NCBI GenBank assembly: GCA_964472135.1
Contig: CAYYJB010000046.1
Coordinates: 1-19,895 of the forward strand
Reading direction: 5' to 3'
DNA from: JAUREX01 sp964472135
GTDB taxonomy: Bacteria; Pseudomonadota; Alphaproteobacteria; Rhodobacterales; Rhodobacteraceae
DNA length: 19,895 bases
Part shown: one piece after another, positions 11,854-18,537 of the stretch
How the letters are laid out: every line of letters begins with the position of its first letter
Numbering within the stretch: the stretch's first letter is position 1
Translations under genes and position numbers: made by a program
Notes under the pieces: generated by a model
The model's input: only the letters and a program-made list of their open reading frames with translations
Databases searched by the model: none
Told to the model about the DNA's origin: nothing

Positions 11854-14625
11854 GTGACTGTTTTGACAGAGATAATCCTGCGGTCAACATCTGCGAACCA
11901 GACTGTTGATCTGTTGTGCGTCCTCATTACCGCCGAAACCGAAGAGCCGACAGGCCCGATCGAAACCTTTCTCAACGTCGTCGAACAATGGCCCGCGCAG
12001 GACGATGCGGCGTTCGTGCTGATCAGCGAAACGCCGGGTCTGACCGAGCTGATCGCCGCCGGGCTGGGTTGGCGGCGGAGCCCCGTTCAGGTCCTGCGCG
12101 CGGCCGAGGACGTCTCGCTGCGCCCGCGCACGGTGCATGTGGTGCCCTCGAAAAGCGCGGCCCGGATCGAGGGCGACATGCTGCGTGTCGGCCCGGTCGA
12201 TCCGGCCCATGCCGCCTGCCGCGCCGAGGCGCTGCTCGCCTCGCTCGCCGAAAGCCGGGGCGCGTCCGCGGTTGCCCTGGTGCTGGGCCCCGGACCCGAA
12301 CCGGCCGCGCACGCACCGATCGACGCCGCGGGCGGCACGATCGTCCATGTCCCCCGCGCCGCGCCCAGCGCGGGCCCCGTCATCGCCGCGCTGCGCGACG
12401 GGTTGCATCAGGGGCGGGGTGCGATGATCGAGGCGGATGCCGCCACCGGCAGCGCCCCGCAAGCAGCGGCGGCGCGCGGTGCGGAGGATTTCGCGCGGAT
12501 GCTGCTCATGCTGCTCGATTGCAGCGCCGACGCGCTCATCATGCTCGATCCCGAGGCGCGGGTGCGCCACTTCACGGCTGGCGCGACGCGCCACTTCGAT
12601 TTGTTGGAGCGCGACATCGGCCGACCGCTGTACCATCTCGCGACCCGTGTCTGGGATCCGACCCTGCACGCCGACATCCATGAGGCCGGGCTCTCGGGCG
12701 TGCCGATTTCCCGCGACCTGCCGATTGGCCCCGACCGCTGGACGAACCGCGAGGTCAGGATCATGCGCGACGGCGGCGGGCGCAACACTGGCTTTGCGAT
12801 CGTCTATCGCGATGTCAGCAGCTATCGCCAGATGTTGAAGAGCCTCGCCCGGGCCGAGATGAAGGCCCGCGAGGTCGAGGGGGGGCTGCGGCTCGATCTG
12901 ATCGCGTTCGCAAAGGGGATCGGCCGGCGATTGCGGACGCTCGAAACCCTGATCGAGCTGATTGCGCGTGGCAGCGACGATCGGGCCGAGCTGGGGCACG
13001 AGGCGAGCGAGGTTCTCGCCGCTGCCCGGGGCCGGCTCGGGGCGATCGAGCGGATGCACGGCGACATGCTGGGCATCCATCGGCGCCGGACGGGATTTGT
13101 GGCCCTCGGCGGCGTGTTCGGCGCGCTTGCAGGGCGCGTCGCGGCGCGGGCCGCGCGGCAGGGCGTGACGCTGAGGGTGGTGCCCGCAAGCCTCGGGGCC
13201 CAGACCGACCCCGCGCTGCTGGTGGCGCTGCTCGAGGCCGTGCTGGACGAGCACCTCTCGCGCCTCGATGGCGGCAGGGTTGTGATCGGGTGCCGCCGGG
13301 CCGGCGATTCGGCCGGGATCGTGATTGCCCACGCCCCGCCCGATGCCGCCATCCCGGCCGAAGAAGCAACGCCGGGGCCAACCCGCAGCATCGCCCTATG
13401 GATCGCTGAATCGCTTGGCGTCAGGCTTCGCCGCATGCCGGGCGGCTGCGTCATCGGGCTGCCGCTTATGCCGATGGGGGGCGCGTGCACCGACCCGCAG
13501 TGCGCCACGCCGCAGGGCGCGGCGCCGCGTGTGCTTGGCGCGCGCATCCTCGTGGTCCTGCGCGACGGTCAAGAACGAGCGGTGGTCTTGGCGCTCATCC
13601 GCGCCGAGGGCCACGCGGCGCTGGCCGCACCCGACATCGCGACCGCCCGCGCGATGCTGCTGGCCGAGCCTCTGGGCGTCGATCTGGTGATGGGCGAGGA
13701 TCCCGACGGGACGGGCGCGCTCGGGACCTTCGCCGCGATGCTCCTGCCTCGCGCCGATGGCGGCCCCGTGCCCCATCTCGTGCTGCCCCGATCCGATTAC
13801 GCGGACGATGCCGAACCGCAAGGGGGGCTCGGCGTCGCGCTCGGCGCAGCGCTCGCGCGGCGCTATGCGGCGTCCGGGGGCGCGCGGGATCCGAAGCAGC
13901 GCGCCGGATGGCAGCCCGTGCTCGGCCTGATCGCGGCCGGGCAGGCCACGCGCGACATGATGGCGGCAGAACTGCGCGCCGAAGGGGCGCGGGTCGGGGT
14001 GTTCGCGGCTGCGCGCGACCTCGTCCACGCGGGCGATTCCCTCGGCCTCAGCGCCGTTCTGCTCGATGTCGGGTCGGGCGGCGAGGGGGTCGAGGCGCAG
14101 CTGCGCGACCTCGTCCGCGTCGGCCCGCCCGCACCGATCGTCGTGCTCGGGACGCATGGCGATCCGGCGCCCCATCAATCCTTGCGCGAGGCGGGCGCGC
14201 TCGGCGTCATCCACAAACCCGCGACGGCGGCGATGATCCTTTCGGAGTTGCGGGAAATACTGGAACAATCGCGGCGGCTGCAGCGGCTGGTGATTCCCGC
14301 AACCCGCGATGGCGCGCCGGACCCCGCGCCCCACCCCGCCAGCGACCCGCCGCTGACCCCGCGCCAGCGCGACGTGCTCGAGGCCGTACTCGAGGGCCAG
14401 CCGAGCAAGATCATCGCGCACCGGCTCGGGATCAGCCAGCGCACCGTCGAAAGCCATCGCGCCGCGATCATGCGCGCCTTCGGGGCGCGCAGCCTGCCCG
14501 ACCTCGTGCGCCGCGTCCTTGCGTCGGGCGAGTCCGAAGCGCCGCCCGATCCGGGGCTTTTCCAGCACTTCCGTCACGGTAACGACCGCAAGACCGAGGA
14601 GGAGGACCGGCGGCCGCTTGCGTAG
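11854..14625 (+). CDS. Large sensory fusion: degenerate CheB - PAS - degenerate histidine kinase - two REC-like - LuxR HTH
   Basis: 923 residues from GTG 11854; the start may be somewhat further downstream. Residues about 19-190 follow CheB methylesterase (FLNVVEQWP...AAFVLISETPGLTELIA; SLRPRTVHVVPSKSAARIEGDMLRV; LLASLAESRGASAVALVLGPG), but the catalytic GASAGG Ser, the QH His and the late Asp are absent. A PAS domain follows (about 222-325: DALIMLDPEARVRHFTAGATRHFDLLERDIGRPLYHL) of the type seen in CheB/CheR-PAS kinases. Residues about 345-540 match a kinase dimerisation and ATPase region, but the phospho-His and the N and G boxes are lost (AFAKGIGRRLRTLETL; HAPPDAAIP). REC-like 1 spans about 563-672. 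REC-like 2 (about 687-805) keeps D738 and K788 but not the acidic pair. A FixJ/LuxR HTH closes it (833-890). It is probably a cytoplasmic, ligand-sensing DNA-binding regulator. The target is unknown; it lies between the curli-linked SDR and the Crp/Fnr gene. Confidence 0.85.
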   Translation: MTVLTEIILRSTSANQTVDLLCVLITAETEEPTGPIETFLNVVEQWPAQDDAAFVLISETPGLTELIAAGLGWRRSPVQVLRAAEDVSLRPRTVHVVPSKSAARIEGDMLRVGPVDPAHAACRAEALLASLAESRGASAVALVLGPGPEPAAHAPIDAAGGTIVHVPRAAPSAGPVIAALRDGLHQGRGAMIEADAATGSAPQAAAARGAEDFARMLLMLLDCSADALIMLDPEARVRHFTAGATRHFDLLERDIGRPLYHLATRVWDPTLHADIHEAGLSGVPISRDLPIGPDRWTNREVRIMRDGGGRNTGFAIVYRDVSSYRQMLKSLARAEMKAREVEGGLRLDLIAFAKGIGRRLRTLETLIELIARGSDDRAELGHEASEVLAAARGRLGAIERMHGDMLGIHRRRTGFVALGGVFGALAGRVAARAARQGVTLRVVPASLGAQTDPALLVALLEAVLDEHLSRLDGGRVVIGCRRAGDSAGIVIAHAPPDAAIPAEEATPGPTRSIALWIAESLGVRLRRMPGGCVIGLPLMPMGGACTDPQCATPQGAAPRVLGARILVVLRDGQERAVVLALIRAEGHAALAAPDIATARAMLLAEPLGVDLVMGEDPDGTGALGTFAAMLLPRADGGPVPHLVLPRSDYADDAEPQGGLGVALGAALARRYAASGGARDPKQRAGWQPVLGLIAAGQATRDMMAAELRAEGARVGVFAAARDLVHAGDSLGLSAVLLDVGSGGEGVEAQLRDLVRVGPPAPIVVLGTHGDPAPHQSLREAGALGVIHKPATAAMILSELREILEQSRRLQRLVIPATRDGAPDPAPHPASDPPLTPRQRDVLEAVLEGQPSKIIAHRLGISQRTVESHRAAIMRAFGARSLPDLVRRVLASGESEAPPDPGLFQHFRHGNDRKTEEEDRRPLA

Positions 14626-14735
14626 GTGCCGCAAAGGCGCGCGCGTATTTTCCGATTCTGGCATCCTGCGGCCCGCGCAGGGAACCTCTGTCCGACCCGC
14701 ACCAAGCGGATCGCTGCCAGAGCAAGGATCCAGAA

Positions 14736-15530
14736 ATGACCCCGACGCCACAAACCGCCGCGCCCGTCCGCACCTTTCGCCCCGCCGTCCGCGCTGCCTC
14801 CCCTGCCCGCCTTCATCCACCGTCCGCCGATACGGCGTTCCTGCGCGATCTGCGCGCGATCTCGGTCGATCGGATCGTGACGCCCAACCAGATCGTGATC
14901 TCGGAGAAGGCCGACGACCAGATGGTGGGCTTTGTCCTCTCGGGCGTGCTGCGGACGGTCAAGACCTTTGCCGACGGCACGGAAAAGGCGGTCAATTTCA
15001 TCTATCCGGGCGGCTTCTTCGGGCGGCTCTTCACGCCCTCGGGTTTCACGGTCGAGGCCGCGCGCCTGTCGCGCCTGCGCTGCGCCAACCGGGCCGAGTT
15101 CGAACGGCTGCTCGCCGCGCACCCCGACATCCAGCAGCGCTTTTTCGAAAAGGCGCTGAGCGATCTCGACCTCACGCGGACATGGTTTCTCGACCTGCAG
15201 CGCAAGACGGTTCTCGAACGGCTCGCGACCTATGTGCGGATGCTGTCCTCGACCGACCGGCGGGGCGCGAATGGCGCGGCGATGCTCAAGCTGCCGATCT
15301 CGCGGCAGGATATCGCACTCTATCTCGGGACCACGCGCGAGAGCGTCTGCCGCGCCTTTCGCCAGCTTGCCGACCAGCAGGTGCTGCGCCTTGCCGCCCC
15401 GCGCAGCATCGAGATCCTCGACGACGACGCGCTCGACCGGATCGCGGGCGAGCCGATCGCGGAACTGAGCCTTGAGCGGCTGACGGATGCCGATTTCTTT
15501 TCTGCCGCGCACATCAATCGGGTGTCGTGA
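14736..15530 (+). CDS. Crp/Fnr-family transcriptional regulator with a CRP-like recognition helix
   Basis: 264 residues: a cNMP-binding-type beta-roll (about 45-125: ISEKADDQMVGFVLSGVLRTVKTFADGTEKAVNFIYPGGFFGRLF), a dimer helix (about 135-170) and a Crp-type HTH (about 188-235: LPISRQDIALYLGTTRESVCRAFRQL). The recognition helix reads R-E-S-V-C-R, the spacing of Arg, Glu and Arg used by E. coli CRP (RETVGR) to read GTGA, rather than the Val-Glu-x-x-Ser-Arg of FNR, which reads TTGAT. The N terminus has no cysteines, so an FNR-type iron-sulfur oxygen sensor is excluded; the signal is unknown. The GFFGRL motif sits where CRP has the phosphate-binding cassette, but without the full cAMP ligand set. 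AAGGA stands 8 bases before the ATG. The stop shares a base with the next start (TGATG), so the two are co-translated. No own-type site is seen upstream (14626-14735). Confidence 0.9.
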   Translation: MTPTPQTAAPVRTFRPAVRAASPARLHPPSADTAFLRDLRAISVDRIVTPNQIVISEKADDQMVGFVLSGVLRTVKTFADGTEKAVNFIYPGGFFGRLFTPSGFTVEAARLSRLRCANRAEFERLLAAHPDIQQRFFEKALSDLDLTRTWFLDLQRKTVLERLATYVRMLSSTDRRGANGAAMLKLPISRQDIALYLGTTRESVCRAFRQLADQQVLRLAAPRSIEILDDDALDRIAGEPIAELSLERLTDADFFSAAHINRVS

Positions 15531-16057
15531 TGGCGTCCGGGGGCTGGCCCGGCGAGGGGCCGAGCGGCACCTTCGTCGTGCTGATGAACGCAGGCGCCGC
15601 GCGCATCCTCGGCGATGTGCGCCCCGACGGCCGCGCCGAGGGGATCGACGAGCGGCTTGCCCATCCCGTCCTGCCGCTGCGCGAGATCATGGCCGACCGC
15701 CCCGGCCGGAGCTTCTCGTCGGGCAGCCACGGACAGCGCTCCGCGATGGTCTACGCCTCGGACCCGGAGCGCGAGGCGGATCGCGCCTTTGCCGAGGCCA
15801 TCGCGGCGCGGCTCGGGGCGCTGCACCGCGAGGGCGCGCTGCGCCGACTCGCGATCCTGGCCGCGCCCGAGATGCTCGGCCATCTGCGCGCGGCGATCGG
15901 GCCGGGGTCAGGGGCGGGCCTCGGGGCGGGGTCAGGTGCGGGCCTCGGGGCGGCCGTCGTGCTCGAAGAGGCGGTGAACCTCCTCAACCTGCCCGAACCC
16001 GACCTCGCGCCGGCGCTCGCACGCCATCTGGCCGAGGGCGGCATCACCGGCCGCTAA
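15530..16057 (+). CDS. Host attachment protein family (eRF1/baeRF-like)
   Basis: 175 residues matching the family named for the Agrobacterium attachment protein: FVVLMNAGAARILGDV near the start, DRPGRSFSSGSHGQRSAM in the middle, then FAEAIAARLGALHREGALRRLAILAAPEMLGHLRAAI. These proteins have an eRF1-domain-1-like fold and turn up in stress and attachment contexts; their reaction is unknown. The ATG at 15530 overlaps the Crp/Fnr stop, giving tight coupling. A 24-bp in-frame duplication (15905-15952) inserts a Gly/Ser/Ala/Leu linker before the last helix, which is absent from the usual family pattern. The end overlaps the convergent DUF2267 gene by 4 bp. Confidence 0.82.
   Translation: MASGGWPGEGPSGTFVVLMNAGAARILGDVRPDGRAEGIDERLAHPVLPLREIMADRPGRSFSSGSHGQRSAMVYASDPEREADRAFAEAIAARLGALHREGALRRLAILAAPEMLGHLRAAIGPGSGAGLGAGSGAGLGAAVVLEEAVNLLNLPEPDLAPALARHLAEGGITGR
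15905..15952 (+). repeat. 24-bp in-frame tandem duplication in the host attachment gene
   Basis: Two 24-bp units (15905-15928, 15929-15952) differing at one base, encoding GSGAGLGA twice. Confidence 0.9.
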
Positions 16058-16479
16058 CGCCAGAGCTCGCGCAGTGGCTTGCGCAGGCTGTGGACCACCT
16101 GCTCGATCTCGCCCTCCGAGAGGCGCCGCCGCAAGAGGTCGAACACCGCCGCGATCGCGCCCTCGGCGTCCTCCAGCGGCTCGCGCGTGAAGCGTGCCGC
16201 GACGCGGGCGACGAAATCCTCCTTTCCGCGCGGCCTGGCCGGGGCGGCCGAAGGATCCCACCCCTCGAAATAGACCCCCCGCAGCAAGACGGGCAGCTGT
16301 GCCGCGAGGTCCACCGCCTCGTCCACCGTGAGGAAGTCGCGCAGCACATGCAGCGTCTCGCGCAGGAGCAGCCACACGCGGCCGCGCTCGGGCCAGCCGA
16401 GGGCGGCCGAAAGGTCGTTGATCCATTCCGCCGCGACCTGTGGCGCGTGGTCGATCGATGCGAGCGCGGATGAGTTCAT
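16054..16479 (-). CDS. DUF2267 family protein
   Basis: 141 residues fitting DUF2267: an N-terminal helix pair ending WLLLRETLHVLRDFLTVDEAVDLAAQLPVLLRGVYFEGWDP, a middle FVARVAARF, and a C-terminal half that repeats the pattern (DAEGAIAAVFDLLRRRLSEGEIEQVVHSLRKPLRELW). The family is helical, small and cytoplasmic, and often sits with stress genes; its function is unknown. GGAGG stands 8 bases before the ATG at 16479. It is divergent from the HPF-like gene and its last codons overlap the convergent host attachment gene. A GTGA-N6-CCAC site is centred about 70 bp upstream. Confidence 0.82.
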   Translation of the reverse strand: MNSSALASIDHAPQVAAEWINDLSAALGWPERGRVWLLLRETLHVLRDFLTVDEAVDLAAQLPVLLRGVYFEGWDPSAAPARPRGKEDFVARVAARFTREPLEDAEGAIAAVFDLLRRRLSEGEIEQVVHSLRKPLRELWR

Positions 16480-16526
16480 GGGGTCTGCCTCCGGTTGCGA
16501 TTGGCGCTGACGGATGCTGGCCCGAG

Positions 16527-16608
16527 TGCCCGCGCGGTGCGGTGACGCCCGCCACCCGCGCGCGCCGGCGCCGGGCGTCAATCGGCGCTCCGGGGATGCG
16601 GATGTCAC
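16527..16608. promoter_or_regulatory. Divergent DUF2267/HPF regulatory region with CRP-like sites
   Basis: GTGA-N6-CCAC (16542-16555; one half-site mismatch) is centred about 70 bp before DUF2267 and 120 bp before the HPF-like gene. A TCAC half-site at 16605-16608 has a poor partner, is placed about 67 bp before HPF and is followed by GATGATGGA. The distances copy those at hsp20/winged-helix. The rest of 16480-16667 shows no other element. Confidence 0.35.
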
Positions 16609-16667
16609 GCCGAGGGCTGGCGCGGCGGCGATGATGGACCCGCAACCGAGTCACCCGGAGGTCCGAG

Positions 16668-17249
16668 ATGTCCAAGATCCGCTCGCGCGACGGCGCGCCC
16701 GCACTCAGCATCAGCTGGCGCCACATGGAGCCCTCGCCCGCCCTCGTCTCGATCATCACCGAGCGGGCCCAGCGGCTCGGGCGGCTCCACCCCGATCTGC
16801 TGAGCGTCCGCGCGACGCTCGAGACGCCTCAAAGCGTGCATCCGCGCTCGGGTGCCGAAATGACGGTGCATCTGCACATCGACCTTCCGGGGCCCGATCT
16901 CGATGCGACGGCAAGCGTGCGCCACTCGGACATGGCGCGCAACGCGGTGCTGGCCGTCAACGAGGCCTTCGGCGCGATCGAGCGGCAGTTGCGCGCCCAC
17001 GCGGACCGGCTGCGCCACGCCCAGGACATCCGCCTCGGCCCTGAGATCGCGCATGGCACGCTGGTCGAGCTCGAGGCCGGGCTAGGCTGGGGGACGGTGC
17101 GCGCCGATACGGGCCAGGATGTCTATGTCCAGCGCGACAGCCTGGTCGCGGGGCGCTGGGAAGACCTGCGCCCCGGCGCGCGCCTGCGTTTTCGCGTGCG
17201 CCAGGGCGAAAAGGGGCCGTTCGCGACCGATGCGGCCCCGGTTGGCTGA
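16668..17249 (+). CDS. HPF/RaiA-type ribosome-associated protein fused to a cold-shock-like domain
   Basis: 193 residues. The first part (about 12-115) has the RaiA/HPF layout: a strand with ISWRHMEPSPALVSIITERAQRLGRL, a strand with VRATLETPQ, then MTVHLHIDLPG and a long second helix (NAVLAVNEAFGAIERQLRAHADRL). Such proteins bind the 30S decoding site and silence ribosomes in stress. After a short linker, about 128-193 (GTLVELEAGLGWGTVRADTGQDVYVQRDSLVAGRWEDLRPGARLRFRVRQGEKGPFATDA) follows the cold-shock/OB-fold pattern, with DVYVQ for the usual DVFVH RNA-binding motif. A perfect GGAGG stands about 6 bases before the ATG. It is divergent from DUF2267 and convergent with the cytochrome c gene (16 bp apart). 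Confidence 0.85.
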   Translation: MSKIRSRDGAPALSISWRHMEPSPALVSIITERAQRLGRLHPDLLSVRATLETPQSVHPRSGAEMTVHLHIDLPGPDLDATASVRHSDMARNAVLAVNEAFGAIERQLRAHADRLRHAQDIRLGPEIAHGTLVELEAGLGWGTVRADTGQDVYVQRDSLVAGRWEDLRPGARLRFRVRQGEKGPFATDAAPVG

Positions 17250-17265
17250 GGTCAGCCGGCCGGGG

Positions 17266-17691
17266 TCAGTTGCCGCCCGGCGCCGGGAGCTGGATGCTCT
17301 GGAGATAGGCGACGAGTTCGAGCACGCGGCTGCGCACGAGGATCTCGGCACCGAAGAGGCCCGCGTGCTCGCCGATCTCGGTCGTGTAGCGCCGCCCGAA
17401 GATGGGCATCGGGTTGCCATGCGCGCGCACCGCCGTCCGCCCGTCGATCACATGCATGACCTCGAGAAAGGGAAAGACGCCATCGTTGCGCGCGGCAAGA
17501 TCGGTCAGCGCGGGAACGCGCGTGCTGAACATCGTGGCGATCGGGCCGTTTCCGTCCGCCGCCTCGCCATGGCACGAGGCGCAGGCGGCCATGTATTCCT
17601 CCTTGCCGCGCTCGAACTCGCGCTCGTTACCGGCGGCGGCGGCGTGGGTGGCGGTGGTGATGAGTGCTGCGATGGCGAGGGGGCGGAGCAT
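17266..17691 (-). CDS. Small c-type cytochrome, class I
   Basis: 141 residues. It has a signal peptide (about 1-20, MLRPLAIAALITTATHAAAA) and one heme-binding motif C37-A-S-C40-H41. The sequence around GNPMPIFG offers the likely Met axial ligand, and a terminal helix (ILVRSRVLELVAYLQSIQ) fits the family. It is a periplasmic electron carrier or a cytochrome c subunit-like protein; the PIATMFSTRVPALTDLAARNDGVFPFLEVMHVIDGR stretch resembles cytochrome c proteins found beside terminal oxidases. The ATG at 17691 was chosen for the signal peptide that follows, with AAGG 8 bases before it; the longer reading from 17820 has no sensible N terminus. It is divergent from the GbsR-type regulator and the bd oxidase, so it may join the same response. 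Confidence 0.88.
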   Translation of the reverse strand: MLRPLAIAALITTATHAAAAGNEREFERGKEEYMAACASCHGEAADGNGPIATMFSTRVPALTDLAARNDGVFPFLEVMHVIDGRTAVRAHGNPMPIFGRRYTTEIGEHAGLFGAEILVRSRVLELVAYLQSIQLPAPGGN

Positions 17692-17809
17692 GGCGTTGAC
17701 CTTTTCATCCTGCGCGAAAGGGGTGCCGTGGCGGGATCCGCGCCCCATCGCCTGCGGCCCGGCATCGGGCCTGGCCGGCGGGTCGGCTGCGCCCCCGCCA
17801 CGACGGATG

Positions 17810-17852
17810 ATCCATCGCACGCCCGCCGCCCGCGCGCCGTGATCCCCCTCAC
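17810..17852 (-). promoter_or_regulatory. Predicted CRP-type promoter of the cytochrome c gene
   Basis: A perfect GTGA-N6-TCAC (17839-17852) is followed toward cytochrome c after 21 nt by CGATGGAT (17810-17817), seven of eight bases like the csgH element at the same distance. The mRNA leader would be about 110 nt. The site also lies about 110 bp before the GbsR-type gene. Confidence 0.45.
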
Positions 17853-17887
17853 CTCAGGATGATCGGGGGGGGAACGGGGGGGACGGA

Positions 17888-17956
17888 TGCGAACTTGTCG
17901 CAGGTGCTTGACCGGGATTGGCCCTGTCCCATCTAAGGTTTCAGAAATTTCTGAAA
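17888..17956 (+). promoter_or_regulatory. Promoter and palindromic operator of the GbsR-type regulator and bd oxidase
   Basis: TTGACC (17908-17913), an 18-nt spacer and TCTAAG (17932-17937) form a plausible promoter. Directly behind it is a perfect 18-bp palindrome TTTCAGAAATTTCTGAAA (17939-17956), an AT-rich island in GC-rich DNA that covers the expected transcription start and ends on the A of the candidate ATG. A second dyad, TGCGA-N5-TCGCA (17888-17902), lies just upstream of the -35. This is the place for autorepression by the GbsR/MarR-type protein. Confidence 0.6.
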
Positions 17957-18525
17957 TGACTGGGAAGCACCTCGTGAAACTCTCCCCCCTCCATCAGGAG
18001 TTCATCCTCCACTTCGGCGAGATGGGCAGCCGCTGGGGCATCAACCGCACGGTCGGGCAGATCTATGCGCTGCTCTTCATCTCGGCCCGGCCGCTGGATG
18101 CCGACCAGATCACCGAGGCGCTCGGGATCAGCCGGTCGAACACCTCGATGGCCCTGCGCGAGTTGCAGGGCTGGCGGCTCGTGCGGCTGCGGCATCTGCC
18201 CGACAGCCGCAAGGACCATTTCACCACGCCCGAGGATCTGTGGGAAATCGTGCGCATCCTCGTCGAGGAGCGCAAGAAGCGCGAGATCGACCCCACCCTG
18301 ACCAAGCTGCGCGAGCTCGAGCTTCAGGGGCCGGCGGGCGACGACTATGCCGAGGCGCGCATCGCCGAGTTGCGCGAGCTGATCGAGATGATGACCGATT
18401 TCTACGACGACATGGCCCGGCTCGAGACCGAACGGCTGGTCAAGCTCATGACCTTCGGCTCGCGCATCGCGGGGCTGATCGACAAGGCCGGCGCGGCCGT
18501 TCCCGCCTTCGTCCGGCGCAAATAG
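17956..18525 (+). CDS. GbsR/MarR-type transcriptional regulator
   Basis: 189 residues from the ATG at 17956, or 183 from the GTG at 17974. The GTG has GGGAAG about 6 bases upstream and leaves the operator palindrome outside the gene, so it is a real alternative. The N-terminal part has the GbsR signature (EFILHFGEMGSRWGINRTVGQIYALLF), followed by a winged helix (ADQITEALGISRSNTSMALRELQGWRLVRLRHLPDSRKDHFTTPEDLWEIVR) and a long C-terminal helical dimer region (about 110-180). GbsR proteins are MarR-like repressors. It stands 12 bp before cytochrome bd subunit I and so most likely controls it. The ligand is unknown; no cysteine sensor is seen. Confidence 0.9.
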   Translation: MTGKHLVKLSPLHQEFILHFGEMGSRWGINRTVGQIYALLFISARPLDADQITEALGISRSNTSMALRELQGWRLVRLRHLPDSRKDHFTTPEDLWEIVRILVEERKKREIDPTLTKLRELELQGPAGDDYAEARIAELRELIEMMTDFYDDMARLETERLVKLMTFGSRIAGLIDKAGAAVPAFVRRK

Positions 18526-18537
18526 CAGGAGCCAGTG

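Noticed and set aside
14626..14735. Autoregulatory GTGA-N6-TCAC site before the Crp/Fnr gene
   Set aside because: No GTGA or TCAC half-site is present in this intergenic stretch; only an AT-rich TATTTT near 14646 was seen.
15965..15994. GTGA-N6-TCAA in the host attachment gene as a further regulator site
   Set aside because: It lies inside the coding sequence, has one mismatch and no promoter-like element; expected by chance.
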